From Vanessa cardui (Eukaryota; Arthropoda; Insecta; Lepidoptera; Nymphalidae): a DNA stretch of 64,000 bases. Under the pieces are notes generated by a model. It saw nothing but the letters and a program-made list of their open reading frames with translations, did not search any database and was not told the origin of the DNA. Location of the stretch: positions 11,038,501 through 11,102,500 of the forward strand of contig NC_061124.1 of the NCBI RefSeq assembly GCF_905220365.1, read 5' to 3'. The stretch's first letter is position 1; each line of letters starts with the position of its first letter. This document shows positions 35,443 through 45,860 of this stretch, one piece after another. Both the position numbers and the translations under genes were made by a program.

Positions 35443-36214
35443 GTTGATGAACTATTGGGTCAGGGTCCAAGATCAAAGCAACTTTTATTATTGGAAATTT
35501 CTTCTAAAACTTTTGCGATTATTATCAACTTATTTCTAATACAGTTACAAGGTATGGTATTGGTTTTTAAGACCTATAGAGTATGTGCCTTCAATTATTG
35601 ATGAAAATTTTAAAAAGAAGGCGTTACGATTTAATTATTATCCAAATGATATGATTGCGAGTGAAATTTGTAACAATGTTCGTATCTGTGTGACAATTCT
35701 TGACAATTAATGGAATGTTGTAAGTTTTTAGTTTATAGGTGTTGTAACCTTTTATTAATGTACCTACAAAGATATGACAAATGAAATATAGTTCATAGTT
35801 TGATACGGATATTACAATTAAACAATGATTACATTATTAAAATCTGTTTATGAAATCTGTTGTGAATTTTTTATAGTGCGATTTGTTCTTTGATCTGATA
35901 TATAAGATTAAAAGATAACTTGTAATAAAAGTTGCCTGATTAATTGTATAAACGTAGTTTTTAACAAGTTAGGTAGCTAATTACATTTTACTTATAGTAA
36001 TTTTAAATAATTCTAAATTGTATAAAATATATTACAATTATACATCTTTTTGAACGTAATGTTTTTATCGAAATTTATGGAGTTGAGTACACACTGACAT
36101 TAAATGTCAAAAAGGCACCAAATTGTTTCGAAGAAACTTCAAGAAACGTGTAAAAAATAAAAAAATAAATATGAGTGTTCAGAATTGAGAATTAAAATAA
36201 AAAAAATCGTTAAT
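35443..36214. promoter_or_regulatory. Shared upstream region of RagA and HBS1
   Basis: Head-to-head spacer of 772 bases between start codons. It contains TGACA half-sites at about 35690-35705 (near RagA) and the perfect palindrome TGACATTAAATGTCA at 36095-36109 (106 bases before the HBS1 start codon). No TATA box is seen at the expected place. A bidirectional promoter, or two separate promoters, is inferred. Confidence 0.5.
36171..36188 (+). CDS. Five-codon upstream ORF in the HBS1 leader
   Basis: ATG AGT GTT CAG AAT TGA ends 26 bases before the HBS1 start codon. If it lies within the transcript, which is likely given its closeness, it would be read first by scanning ribosomes. Function is inferred from position only. 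Confidence 0.4.
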   Translation: MSVQN

Positions 36215-38254
36215 ATGGCTCGCCATCGTAATGTAAGAAACCGCAACTATTCTGATGACTACGATTACGATGATGTTTATGGGCACTCTGTTGAGGAGGA
36301 CAGCTGTTTATCACCAAGTGATACAGCACAATGGATGTATGATCGTTCCCGAAATCAGCAGGCTATATCGAACTTTTTAGATAACCATAATGACATTCAA
36401 GAGGAGGCTGAAGATTTGCCTGAACCTTCAGTTCGATCATTAGATCGTCGGGAATCTATGGATTTACGTGGCCTTAATTTGAACGAAGAAGATGAAGCTA
36501 AACTTATGTCCTGTCTTGATGAATTGCGCAATGTTTTAGGTGACACGATACCGGAAAATGTATTAGTACAATCAGTGCTGACTCATAAATTTAATTATAA
36601 TAAGGCATTGGATGAAATATTGAACAATAAAAGCAAAGATGAAGACAAATGTAAGCCACAGCCCGCAATACCAGTCCCTACAGTTCTTATTGAACCTATT
36701 AAGGCACCAATATTAACAACAGGAGATAAAACACCCAAGGTAATTGCTACAAAAATAGAACCAAGCAAAGTGGCTGTGATCAAAGGCTTCAAAATTGAAG
36801 ATGAAAGTACTAAGAGTTGTCCACAAACGCCAAGAGATCAATCACCAGCTAACAGAGATAGAACACCTTCCAGGCTTGAACAAGCAGATGAAAATAAAGT
36901 TATTATAAAAATAAAAGAAAACAAAAGTGATCCAAACACACAATTTCTTAATGAAAGAGGCTCTGATAAAGATCATTTGTATATAGTTGTCATAGGTCAT
37001 GTCGATGCTGGGAAGTCTACATTGATGGGTCGAATATTATGTGAATTAGGTGAAGTTAGCCAAAGGACATTACATAAGTATGAACAAGAGAGTAAGAAAA
37101 TTGGAAAACAAAGCTTTATGTATGCCTGGGTACTGGATGAAACTGGAGAGGAGAGGGTAAGAGGAATTACTATGGATGTAGGGAGGGCCCAGTTTGAGAC
37201 TAAAACGAAGAAAGTAATCATCTTAGATGCTCCAGGACATGCTGATTTCATTCCTAACATGATTACAGGTGCAGGTCAAGCTGATGTTGCACTTTTGGTT
37301 GTGGATGCAACCAGAGGTGAATTTGAATCAGGTTTTGAACTCGGTGGACAAACTCGAGAACATGCCCTACTTGTTAGATCCTTAGGAGTAAACCAGCTTG
37401 CTGTTGCAGTGAATAAATTGGATACCACCAACTGGTCTCAGGAAAGATTTGATGAAATAACTAAAAAACTTAAGGCATTCTTGAAACAGGCTGGTTTTAA
37501 AGATTCAGATGTGACATTTGTACCTTGTTCAGGTTTGACTGGGGAGAACTTAGTCAAAAATTCAGAAGAGCCTGAATTACTGAAGTGGTATAGTGGGCCT
37601 TGCTTACTTGATGTTATTGATAAGTTTAATGTACCTCAAAGAGTAGTATCAAAACCTTTACGCATGTCCATCAATGATGTGTTTAAAGGCACTGGTTCTG
37701 GTTTTTGTGTGGCTGGTCGTATTGAAAATGGTGTCATAAATAAGGGTGATAAAGTTTTGGTCTGTCCCACAAAAGAAATGGCAGAGGTTCGCAGTTTAAG
37801 TATAAACGACATGGTAAATAATGTAGCATTTGCAGGTGATCAAGTTAGTGTAACTCTGTCTGGAGTTGAAATGCAGAATGTTTCAATTGGTTACATATTA
37901 AGCGATCCAATCCAACAAGTGCCGGTTACCTCAAGATTTGAAGCTAGATTGGTTGTTTTCAATGTAAAGGTCCCTATAACGAAAGGCTTTCCAGTTCTTA
38001 TTCATCACCAGTCTTTAGTGGAGTCTGCAAATATTATTAAACTAAAGGCATTACTTAATAAAAGTACCGGAGAAGTTTTGAAGAAAAAGCCTAGGTGTCT
38101 TGGAAACAATTCAGTAGCAGTAGTAGATATAGAAGTTTGCAGGCCAATTTGTGTTGAGCGATACAAGGATGTAAAGGAGCTTGGGCGCGTAATGTTACGT
38201 GTGGCGGGAGTAACAATAGCTGCTGGTCTCGTTACAGATATCTTTACAACTTGA
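36215..38254 (+). CDS. HBS1: HBS1-like translational GTPase (ribosome rescue)
   Basis: A single exon of 679 residues starting MARHRNVRNRNYSDDYDY. HBS1 with Pelota/Dom34 splits stalled ribosomes (no-go and non-stop decay). The acidic N-terminus, the HBS1 N-domain (about residues 90-140, LDELRNVLGDTIPENVLVQ) and a linker lead to an eRF3/EF-Tu-like GTPase: G1 GHVDAGKST at 261-269, G3 DAPGH at 338-342, G4 NKLD at 400-403. Two beta-barrel domains follow, ending GRVMLRVAGVTIAAGLVTDI. A TTG at 36185 is in frame, but the ATG at 36215 is the natural start. The coding region has no intron, which is notable for a gene of this size next to multi-exon neighbours. It has no obvious target-site duplication or genomic poly(A) tail of a recent retrocopy. 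Confidence 0.97.
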   Translation: MARHRNVRNRNYSDDYDYDDVYGHSVEEDSCLSPSDTAQWMYDRSRNQQAISNFLDNHNDIQEEAEDLPEPSVRSLDRRESMDLRGLNLNEEDEAKLMSCLDELRNVLGDTIPENVLVQSVLTHKFNYNKALDEILNNKSKDEDKCKPQPAIPVPTVLIEPIKAPILTTGDKTPKVIATKIEPSKVAVIKGFKIEDESTKSCPQTPRDQSPANRDRTPSRLEQADENKVIIKIKENKSDPNTQFLNERGSDKDHLYIVVIGHVDAGKSTLMGRILCELGEVSQRTLHKYEQESKKIGKQSFMYAWVLDETGEERVRGITMDVGRAQFETKTKKVIILDAPGHADFIPNMITGAGQADVALLVVDATRGEFESGFELGGQTREHALLVRSLGVNQLAVAVNKLDTTNWSQERFDEITKKLKAFLKQAGFKDSDVTFVPCSGLTGENLVKNSEEPELLKWYSGPCLLDVIDKFNVPQRVVSKPLRMSINDVFKGTGSGFCVAGRIENGVINKGDKVLVCPTKEMAEVRSLSINDMVNNVAFAGDQVSVTLSGVEMQNVSIGYILSDPIQQVPVTSRFEARLVVFNVKVPITKGFPVLIHHQSLVESANIIKLKALLNKSTGEVLKKKPRCLGNNSVAVVDIEVCRPICVERYKDVKELGRVMLRVAGVTIAAGLVTDIFTT

Positions 38255-38447
38255 TTGATCTGATAATACAATAATTAAAATGGCTTCTAATAACAACAAT
38301 ATTTTGTAGCTAAACTTGTGCCCATAATTCAGGTGCTAGGAATTGTCAATAGATACACCTGAATGTTTTTTGTACAATAATGTATCGTGCTATACATATA
38401 GAATGGTTATAATTATTGCTAAATAGTATGTTTATTTATATAATGCT

Positions 38448-38453
38448 AATAAA
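38448..38453 (+). promoter_or_regulatory. Poly(A) signal AATAAA of HBS1
   Basis: AATAAA lies 194 bases after the HBS1 stop and is followed by a T-rich stretch. Confidence 0.55.
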
Positions 38454-38459
38454 TGTTGA

Positions 38460-39315
38460 TATCTACTTTTTTGAGTTTTATTTATTTTTTATTTAGTTGT
38501 GTCTATCTTAAACGATTATTTTATTAAAGTAGGTTTTTGTAAAGAAACATAGAATATGGTCATTGGACCAAATAGTCTTATTTTATAATTCTACTACTCA
38601 TTTTTAAATGAAGCAAAATGAAAAACATTGTTATCATTACGGTATTTGGAAATAAAAATGTCAATTATCACGGATGTCTGTCTGTGCTTGTTCTTCTATA
38701 ATGTATAAATCTTTAACGAATACAATATTTTTCGTGATTTTAATAATTTAATGTTATATTGTGTCTATTTGTTATGAGACTGATCAATCTATGTACGTAG
38801 AATCATCATCGATGCTATAGACTATTTTATTTCTCAATTTCTTTGATACTATATTATTTATTTTATGCGCAGCGAATAGGATAAGTTACAGTTATTATAT
38901 ACATCTTCTCCTTTTTTTCAATCATTTTTAATAGGTAGCAAGTAGAGAGAAGTATTTTTTTTTAATAATCATTTTTGAAAATGAGCGCTCTCCAATCTGT
39001 AGTGCAGTTCTACATCACGGCGTTAAGTACACTATCAACGTAATTTTAACGTTTGGAAATATGTCTTTAAATTTTATTTTTTTATGTATCACACAAATTA
39101 GTTTAACTTTTAAATATACTTAAGATAATTTTTGTTCAAAATGGTACATTGCGAATAAGATTAACTTAAGATTCAATTTGTTTCGAAGTGTTTACAATAT
39201 TAGCTTATTCTTTCGTTACATTGAAGGTGCAAGAAAGGTTTAGATTAAAAACATGGTCATACCAATACGTTTTATTCATTAAATACAAAAAATTATGTCA
39301 TACATATGTTTTAAA
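38460..39315. other. Intergenic, AT-rich
   Basis: No coding signal or structured RNA recognised. Confidence 0.6.
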
Positions 39316-39319
39316 ATAA

Positions 39320-39995
39320 TTCCCAACAAGTGCGAGTTGAACTCGCGTGAAGAGGGTTCCGTGCGATGTTACCTATCATGTTTGTGGCTTATTTTTTTCA
39401 TTAAATATTCATCTACAAACCGATTCAACAAAACTTAACATTGAAGTTAAAAAATATGTTCTCCCACACATTCCACCTGCAAATGTAAGTTGGTACGCAC
39501 AATATTGAGTGATTTACCATGTTATTTTAATATCATGGACTTCTTATAGGTTTTCCTGTAATCTATAAGGTGAAAACTAATTTCTGTATTTTTTTCAAAA
39601 TTTTAGGTTCAGTAGTTTCGGAGATAAGGGGGGGGGGGGAATGGTCAATTTTCGTCTATTTTCTTGAATAACTTGGAAACTTTTTATTTTAAAATTACAA
39701 AAAAATACATTTAAGATCTTCTCAACAAGACCTTTCATTTGATATGCCACACGATGCAGTTTTCAGATTTTTTTTTAAATTTTCCCTTCCCCCCTAAAAA
39801 TGACCCCCCACATACAGATTTCATCTGCTCACGTCACACCTCTGTATTTGGGTTACAGGAATTGATATGTGTACCAAATTTCAACTTAATGGGTCTAAAA
39901 GATTCGGAGATAATTGACTATAAGCGACGGACGGACAGACACGAGTGATCCTATAAGGGTTCCGTTTTTGTATTCAGACGTACGGAACCCTAATA
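39320..39995. repeat. Interspersed repeat bounded by 'gggttccgt' / 'acggaaccct'
   Basis: The element starts with 'caagtgcgagttgaactcgcgtgaagagggttccgtgcg'-type wording. It contains 'tttcggagataaggggg' with a 12-base G run at 39628-39639, a second 'ttcggagataattgactataagcgacggacggacagac' block, and ends 'agacgtacggaacccta'. Its ends are short inverted repeats. This is a high-copy lepidopteran repeat class, probably non-autonomous. The 69-codon frame in it is spurious. Confidence 0.65.
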
Positions 39996-39999
39996 ATAT

Positions 40000-40545
40000 A
40001 ATTAAAAAAGACTCCAACATGTAAACAAATTTTATTATCATAGTTATATGTTATGTTTATCTCTGACTAAACTCGGATAATTTATAATATTAAGCGTTAA
40101 GAAAAAATTATGACAGGGATTACAATCTTCATTTTTTAGCTTTGTATCGAGTTGGCAACGTAACGTGCCATATACGTATTTGGAAGGGAAATAAGCGGGT
40201 ATTTCGATATTGTCGACAAACGTATAAGCGGCATTGATATATCGCTGCAGAAACGCCTCGACTCTGCTGTGATATCTTCGGGAATATATGAGTGTATAAT
40301 TTTAGTTTTTACCAACATTTGATTCTAGAGCTTGCTAGGATCAATAGGAGGTACGTTACAAGCGTTCATAAGAATCCGGGAATTGGTCGTTGGACTTTAT
40401 GAAAATATCTTGAGCCCTGGCCAAGGATATAGGTTACTATTTATAACGAAAATCATCCCTTAAATTTTCCATGAATTAAAATTTATTATACATTAAATGA
40501 ATTACGTTGTCTTTATGTAGTGATTTTAAAGAGAGTTATGTTAGG
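40000..40545. other. Intergenic
   Basis: No gene recognised. The 60-codon minus frame at 40136-40318 has no motif. Confidence 0.5.
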
Positions 40546-40547
40546 AA

Positions 40548-40715
40548 CATGTGTAAAGGTTCGGTAGTAAGGTTTTTTGCAAGCCCGTTTATATAGATGA
40601 CCTTCAAGAATTCTGCCGGCAAACAGCAACATTAGGTATAGTTGTGTTCCGTTTTGAAAGGTGAGTGAGCCAGTGTAACTGCACAAGGACCATATCAACT
40701 ACAAAGTAAACATGG
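40548..40715 (+). repeat. Diverged SINE-like copy, family 2, + orientation
   Basis: The phrases 'ggtagtaaggttttttgcaagcccgt', 'gttgtgttccgttttgaaaggtgagtgagccagtgtaact' and 'acaaggaccata' follow the reverse complement of the 54291-54600 copy in order. Confidence 0.65.
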
Positions 40716-43525
40716 GCACAAGCCCAAGGTTGTTGGCGTATTAGTCATGTAGGGAATGGTGAGTACCTATTTGTATTTCTAATAGCACCAATGTCTACGT
40801 GCGGTGGTCAACACTAGTAAAATTGATTATGACTGAATCTTCCTGTCGTTCCGTGTCTATGCCAGAGAACTCTGTAATATTAATTACGTATATATTTAAT
40901 TTATAATTAAATAAGACTAATAATAATACATTTCACAATCCGATCCAACCCGATAAAACAACATCCACGCGGGTCAAGATTATAAGCTAGTCAATGAGAA
41001 AAATGTGGAAGCGTTTGTTTTTTTAAGTATTTTTCAGAGAGTACTCGCAAAGTTATATGGATAAGGAACGTTTGATAAATGGAGACGATTTCCGTTTGTT
41101 CACGGCAAAAAACTTCGTTAATGTAGCGTCTCTTTGTATAGCAAAAAAATATGTTTTTCCTTTACATTCTTTATTTCAGCTGTTTCAGTATAACGTGACA
41201 GCGAATCGGAACAAGTGTCGAGAGTGTTACGAAATTTAATTTCCTTCCCATTTCCCAACACATGGCGTTTCGTACTTAGAAACACTTACCAGGTATATAT
41301 GTATGTACGTATGTTAGTATTCTAAGAGATCTTGGTATAGGTAGATTTCACCAAATGATGAGACGAATTTGAGATATTAATTAATTCATTTTGAAGATGT
41401 TAGTACTTAGTAGTATAAAACACTTTTTTTTTTCGAAGTACCGTTGTTGTCAGGTAGAAAATATTTCAAATAAGTCAAAAAGTAAACGCCTGATTAAAAA
41501 TTAATGCAAATTTGACGTTTGCAATATTTTTAAAGAATTTCTTGAAGTGAATTAATGTCTTTTCAGGTGACCTTGAAGTGGCAATATTTATCTAGATAGA
41601 TTTTTAAGTGCCTAAAGTTAAAGCTTTGTTTGTAGTTAATTGTCAGCAGGAACATACCACTATATATATTTGTATGTACATTAATTGAGTCTAGGATAAG
41701 AAGACTGAAGATAAAGTAGTTGCTATTTAATATGCAAGATTAAAATATATAACATAATTAAATATGTATTGCCATTACACGAAAATTGGGTTGTTTAACG
41801 TGACATACCGATTTATTTTCTGTTGTTATGTAATATATTTATTTACAGAAACGTTAATTAAGGCAGCTTCACGTCGACGGTTTTAGGTAGAAAATTAAGC
41901 CGTATTTAATTAACCCTCTCTCAGAACAATATGTTTATATGTTTGTCGTTTCACCAACATTAAATTAATTAAAATGAAAGTAATTGTTATGTATCAAAAT
42001 GTAATAACACTAAATTGCGTTCGCATTTAATTTAATGTTTTATTGAAGCTAAATAATTTAAGTAACTATATCGTAAAATTAAATCCAGACTTGAGTATTC
42101 ATAAATAATAGTGAAATATTAAATCTTACTTATTTGTGGAGACATTTCACTACTGAAGTGATGATGTCGACTTGGCCGTCCACGGCACAGGACATAATTG
42201 AATGGTACTCAATTTTACACGACGGATAGAGATTAGATGCAGGACCTGCGGCTTTTAGTGCATTCCGAGGTTTCTGAATCTTGGCTGTTATTCGAACTTT
42301 CTGAATCCGGGCTGTTACTGAAAAACCCAATAAGTTTTTATCGGATCGAATATGATAAAGAACTAAATGATTGTTACGAAGAAGAAATCTTTAATGAACG
42401 GTAGTAAAAAAGTTTTAAAACATCTTACCTTAAATATGGTAATATACTACACTACAAAAGAAAATACTCTTTTCCGAACCGGTGGTTAACCTGTGAAAAA
42501 TTGCCTAAAGAAACTCAGCGGGTCTTTTTTTCGTCAATTTTGTTATTGACAATTTTATTGATTATGAATAGAAATAGTCTAGGCGGCGATCGTTTCAATT
42601 CCATTATGTGCAATCATAAACTTACAAATTGTGTAATAACCAAATATGAAACGAATTTATTATGGGTGTGGTATCAGGTCATGGTTACTATAAAGATACA
42701 TTGTTATCGGAACAATATGTGAAATTTCAAATCCTTGGGATAAGAGGAACAGTTCCTAATTCGGCTTGAAAGTTTTGACCTAAACAAACATTGCAAGTTA
42801 CATAGAAGCTTGTAATAAAACAGGCGTTACTGTTACATACAGAGTTGAATATTAGAAAGTAATTTTAAACATGCAATACAAACAAATAGACGTACAGACA
42901 CCTCCTTTTACGGGTGTTATAGGCCTTTAGGCGGTTTTCTGCGTGAGGATTCAGAAGAAGAAGAAAAACGCGACTTCTGAAAACAAAACTTACCAAGTTT
43001 TGCCACTTCCTAGGCCGCACTTGGCCGAGCCTACTCAGCCTGTAGGAAAATCTGTAGTCGATGTAGTCAAAAAAGTAAATTAAGGAAAAGTAAAGGGTCA
43101 TAGATAGATTTTTATAGTAATTTGTTTTCATAAATATGTGACAATATAAACAAATAAAATATATACTCAACGATTTCTCAGAAAACAGTAATTTCGTAGA
43201 TTACTTAGTAGTCAAAGCGACGAACTACATTTTCATGTTGAGGAATCTCATTTTGTCAGCTTTTATTCCATTTGCCGCATGTATGCTCTGTATGCCCGAG
43301 TTGAGGATAAAATGAGAACATCGAGATGTAACTTTGTCTGCAACTACGGAGTTTCGTTTCACAGCGAGGATAGAATTATAAAAGAAAATTATGTTCCATT
43401 TTGGTAAGTATGAAATTTTTTATTACGTTTTTCAATGTTGTTTTAGTATAATACGTTGGTCGAAGTATGTATTTTGTTTGCATAAAAAATAACGCTAACC
43501 AAAGTAATTGGAAAATGAAGGTAAA
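40716..43525. other. Intergenic; no gene recognised
   Basis: AT-rich sequence with repeat scraps. The phrase 'aaagaaactcagcgggt' at about 42508 resembles wording near 11205. A minus-strand frame at 42130-42330 is somewhat GC-richer than its surroundings, but I do not recognise it. Confidence 0.45.
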
Positions 43526-43529
43526 ATAT

Positions 43530-43805
43530 AATTGTCAATGGCTTACTGCTGAGCTGATATGCCTTCCCTCCTTCTTAGAAGGAAGCTTGGAGTTTTCTCC
43601 ACCAATGCTCTAATGCGGGTTAGTGGATGAATACAGACGTGAAGTATTTTTATCAGACACATCCAGTTTTCTTTACAATAATTTTCTTCACCACCGGGCA
43701 CTAGGTGAGTTATGAACAAATTAAGCATCTGAAAATTAAGTGGTGCTTTCCTGGTTTGAATTTGCAATCTTTGATTAAGATTCATGTGTTCTCGGCCAAT
43801 TCCGT
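43530..43805 (-). repeat. Old SINE copy, family 1, minus orientation
   Basis: The order of blocks (cttactgctgagctgatatgcc, then gcttggagttttctccaccaatgctctaatgcgggtt, then gacacatccagttttctttac, then ttcaccaccgggcactaggtgag, then a head remnant 'gattaagattcatgtgttct') parallels the clear copy at 43890-44196 in the same orientation, with about one change in four or five bases. Confidence 0.75.
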
Positions 43806-43889
43806 GCAATTAAATATAAATTTGAAAGTAATTTCTAGAACTGTCTTCACAAAAAGTAATAAGTCTTAGTTCAAATTCTTATTACATAC

Positions 43890-44196
43890 GTTACACAACA
43901 ATAACAGCCTGTAAATTCCCACTGCTGGGCTAAAGGCCTCCTCTCCCTTTGACGAGAAGGTTTGGAACATATTCCACCACGCTGTTTCAATGCGGGTTGG
44001 GGGAATACACATGTGGCAGAATTTCTATGATATTTGTCACATGCAGGTTTCCTCACAATGTTTTCCTTCACCGCTGAGCACGAGATGAATTATAAAGACA
44101 AATTAAGCACATGAATCAGCGGTGCTTGCCTGGATTTGAACCCGCAGTTATCGGTTAAGATGCACGCGTTCTAACTACTGGGCCATCTCGACTCTA
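43890..44196 (-). repeat. Full-length tRNA-derived SINE, family 1
   Basis: On the minus strand it begins with a tRNA-like head: 'gagatggcccagtagttagaacgcg' holds an A-box-like segment and 'gggttcaaatcc' a B box, the two internal RNA polymerase III promoter parts. The body follows, with 'cagcggtgaaggaaaac', 'cacatgtgtattcc', 'gcgtggtggaatatgttcc' and 'cccagcagtgggaatttacaggctgttattgttg' as the 3' end. Partial copies lie at 27795, 43530, 52750, 56252, 62072 and 62845. The 66-codon frame in it is spurious. Confidence 0.85.
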
Positions 44197-44269
44197 CATA
44201 CGTTATACACATTATTAATTCTGGAATTATACGAAGATAAGGTTATATTCACAAGGGATTCGTAATTTA

Positions 44270-44480
44270 GTGTCGACTATTGTGTCGTTTTATTATCCGA
44301 AATGCATTTCAACGCGACTGGTAACTACACAGGTTAATCGTGTGTGCTCTCTGTACACTGGCGATAATTGCATTTACTTGCAAAGGCTGTACAGTACAAT
44401 TAAGCTGAGTGTGCATGTGCGATGCGCTGCGACGGACGGGATGTCTGTCAGCAGCGCGGCTCGTTGGACACAATGCTTAT
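44270..44480. other. GC-rich island in an AT-rich spacer
   Basis: This stretch contains 'gcatgtgcgatgcgctgcgacggacggg' and 'cagcagcgcggctcg', much richer in GC and CpG than the flanks. It could be the promoter or first exon of a gene outside the window, or a repeat. The open frame here is not convincing as protein. Confidence 0.3.
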
Positions 44481-44805
44481 ATTATGCTGCCTATATAATG
44501 CATATCGTGATAAATTCGAGAATACAAAGCATTGTTTGTGGTACGCTGAAGAATAAAAGCAATTATGTAAATAAATATTCATTTGACTAAAGGATTTTTA
44601 GCGTTATTATAGCGATAGTGTGAAACTATAGTCATAAGAGAAGAGAAGATTGGTTTTCGAATCTTTTCATTGAAATATTGACCAATATTGTATATCTAAT
44701 ATTATAAAAAATATTAATAGCTGTTTGTATAAACAATTAAAGTTATACCTGATTAATAAAGCAGTATTTAATCCTTATATATAAGATTAGCTTTATAATA
44801 TTAAT

Positions 44806-45005
44806 ACTTGTAGTCGCCCGCGTTTTCGCTGGCGTTTTTGGTTGTTGGTTGTCATGTGTTGGATAAAAAAGTAGCCTATGCCCTTTCTTGGAGTTTATGT
44901 TTACTTCATACGAAATTTTATGAAATTCGGTATGAAGCACTCGGCGGTTTGGTAGTGAAAGAGTGACAGACAGATAGAGTTACTTTCATATTTATAATAA
45001 CAATA
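44806..45005 (+). repeat. Interspersed repeat tail (same class as 11811)
   Basis: The order 'gtcgcccgcgttttcgctggcg', 'gtagcctatgccctttcttggag', 'tcatacgaaattttatgaaattcgg', 'ggtttggtagtgaaagagtgacagacagatagagttac' and 'atatttataata' is typical of a high-copy LINE-like tail in arthropods. Confidence 0.65.
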
Positions 45006-45609
45006 TAGTTTGTTATTATAAAATAATAACTTTTTGCCACTGATTAGTCACCTGGACGATTTTATACTATATATATTTATTTGTATAAAACGAGATATAA
45101 TTTTAGTATTTTCCGGCTTTTATTATTCTGTAAAAGACAATAAAAAATAATTCCTAATTTTCATTCCTCATTTCGACATTAATTGTGAGTAAAACATATT
45201 TTTGAAATCATGAGTTAGTAATCAGGGACGTATAAAATTATCTCAGGATAAAATCCTTATTAAATCAATGCCCTGTTGGCACAGCTAAAAGCCATTAGGC
45301 TAAGAATTTGATTAAAATCCTTATTTTACTCGCACGAAGTCTATATAGGTAACTGGTTTATTTTAACAGTGAAAGATCGTGTGCAATGGATAGTGTGATA
45401 TGAAAATAACTACGCTGCGCTTCGTAACATAGGTACTCTATTTAAGACGTCATACTTCAGAGTTAGTTCCAGTTTTATGATAATAGAAGATAGTGCGGTA
45501 TCTTACGTATATCACTTACAAAAGGTTCTTATTTTTAAGAGGTGGATATGTATTTACGTGGTTGTCCTTGCGACAAATACATCAAAGAGGCAAGAAACTC
45601 ACAGCCTTT

Positions 45610-45860
45610 ATGTTCTGTACTAGAGACCCGCCCGGGCTTTGGGCGGGTGCAATGCTCATACTAAATATACTTCAGATTTTTTCTTGTTTGTTTACTATAA
45701 ATGTATTATATACAAAAACCTCTCGAATCACTCTATCTATTACAAAAAACTGCTTCAAAATCCGTTGTGTAATTTTAAAGATCTAAGTAACAAAGGAGGA
45801 GACAGCGGTAAGCGACTATGTTTTATACTATGTAGTGAGGATAAACAGGACGAAGAAAAG
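45610..45860 (+). repeat. Interspersed repeat ('gagacccgcccgggctttgggcgggtgcaatg' type)
   Basis: The text 'ctagagacccgcccgggcttt', 'caatgctcatactaaatatactt', 'actctatctattacaaaaaactgc', 'ttttaaagatctaag' and 'atactatgtagtgaggataa' matches a common lepidopteran repeat. The two overlapping open frames are spurious. Confidence 0.6.

Noticed and set aside
42130..42330. Minus-strand open frame, somewhat GC-richer than its surroundings
   Set aside because: I cannot recognise the peptide or find exons to connect it to. It may be a repeat.
44130..44196. Possible tRNA gene on the minus strand
   Set aside because: Same reasoning: A- and B-box-like parts are present, but it is the head of a SINE.
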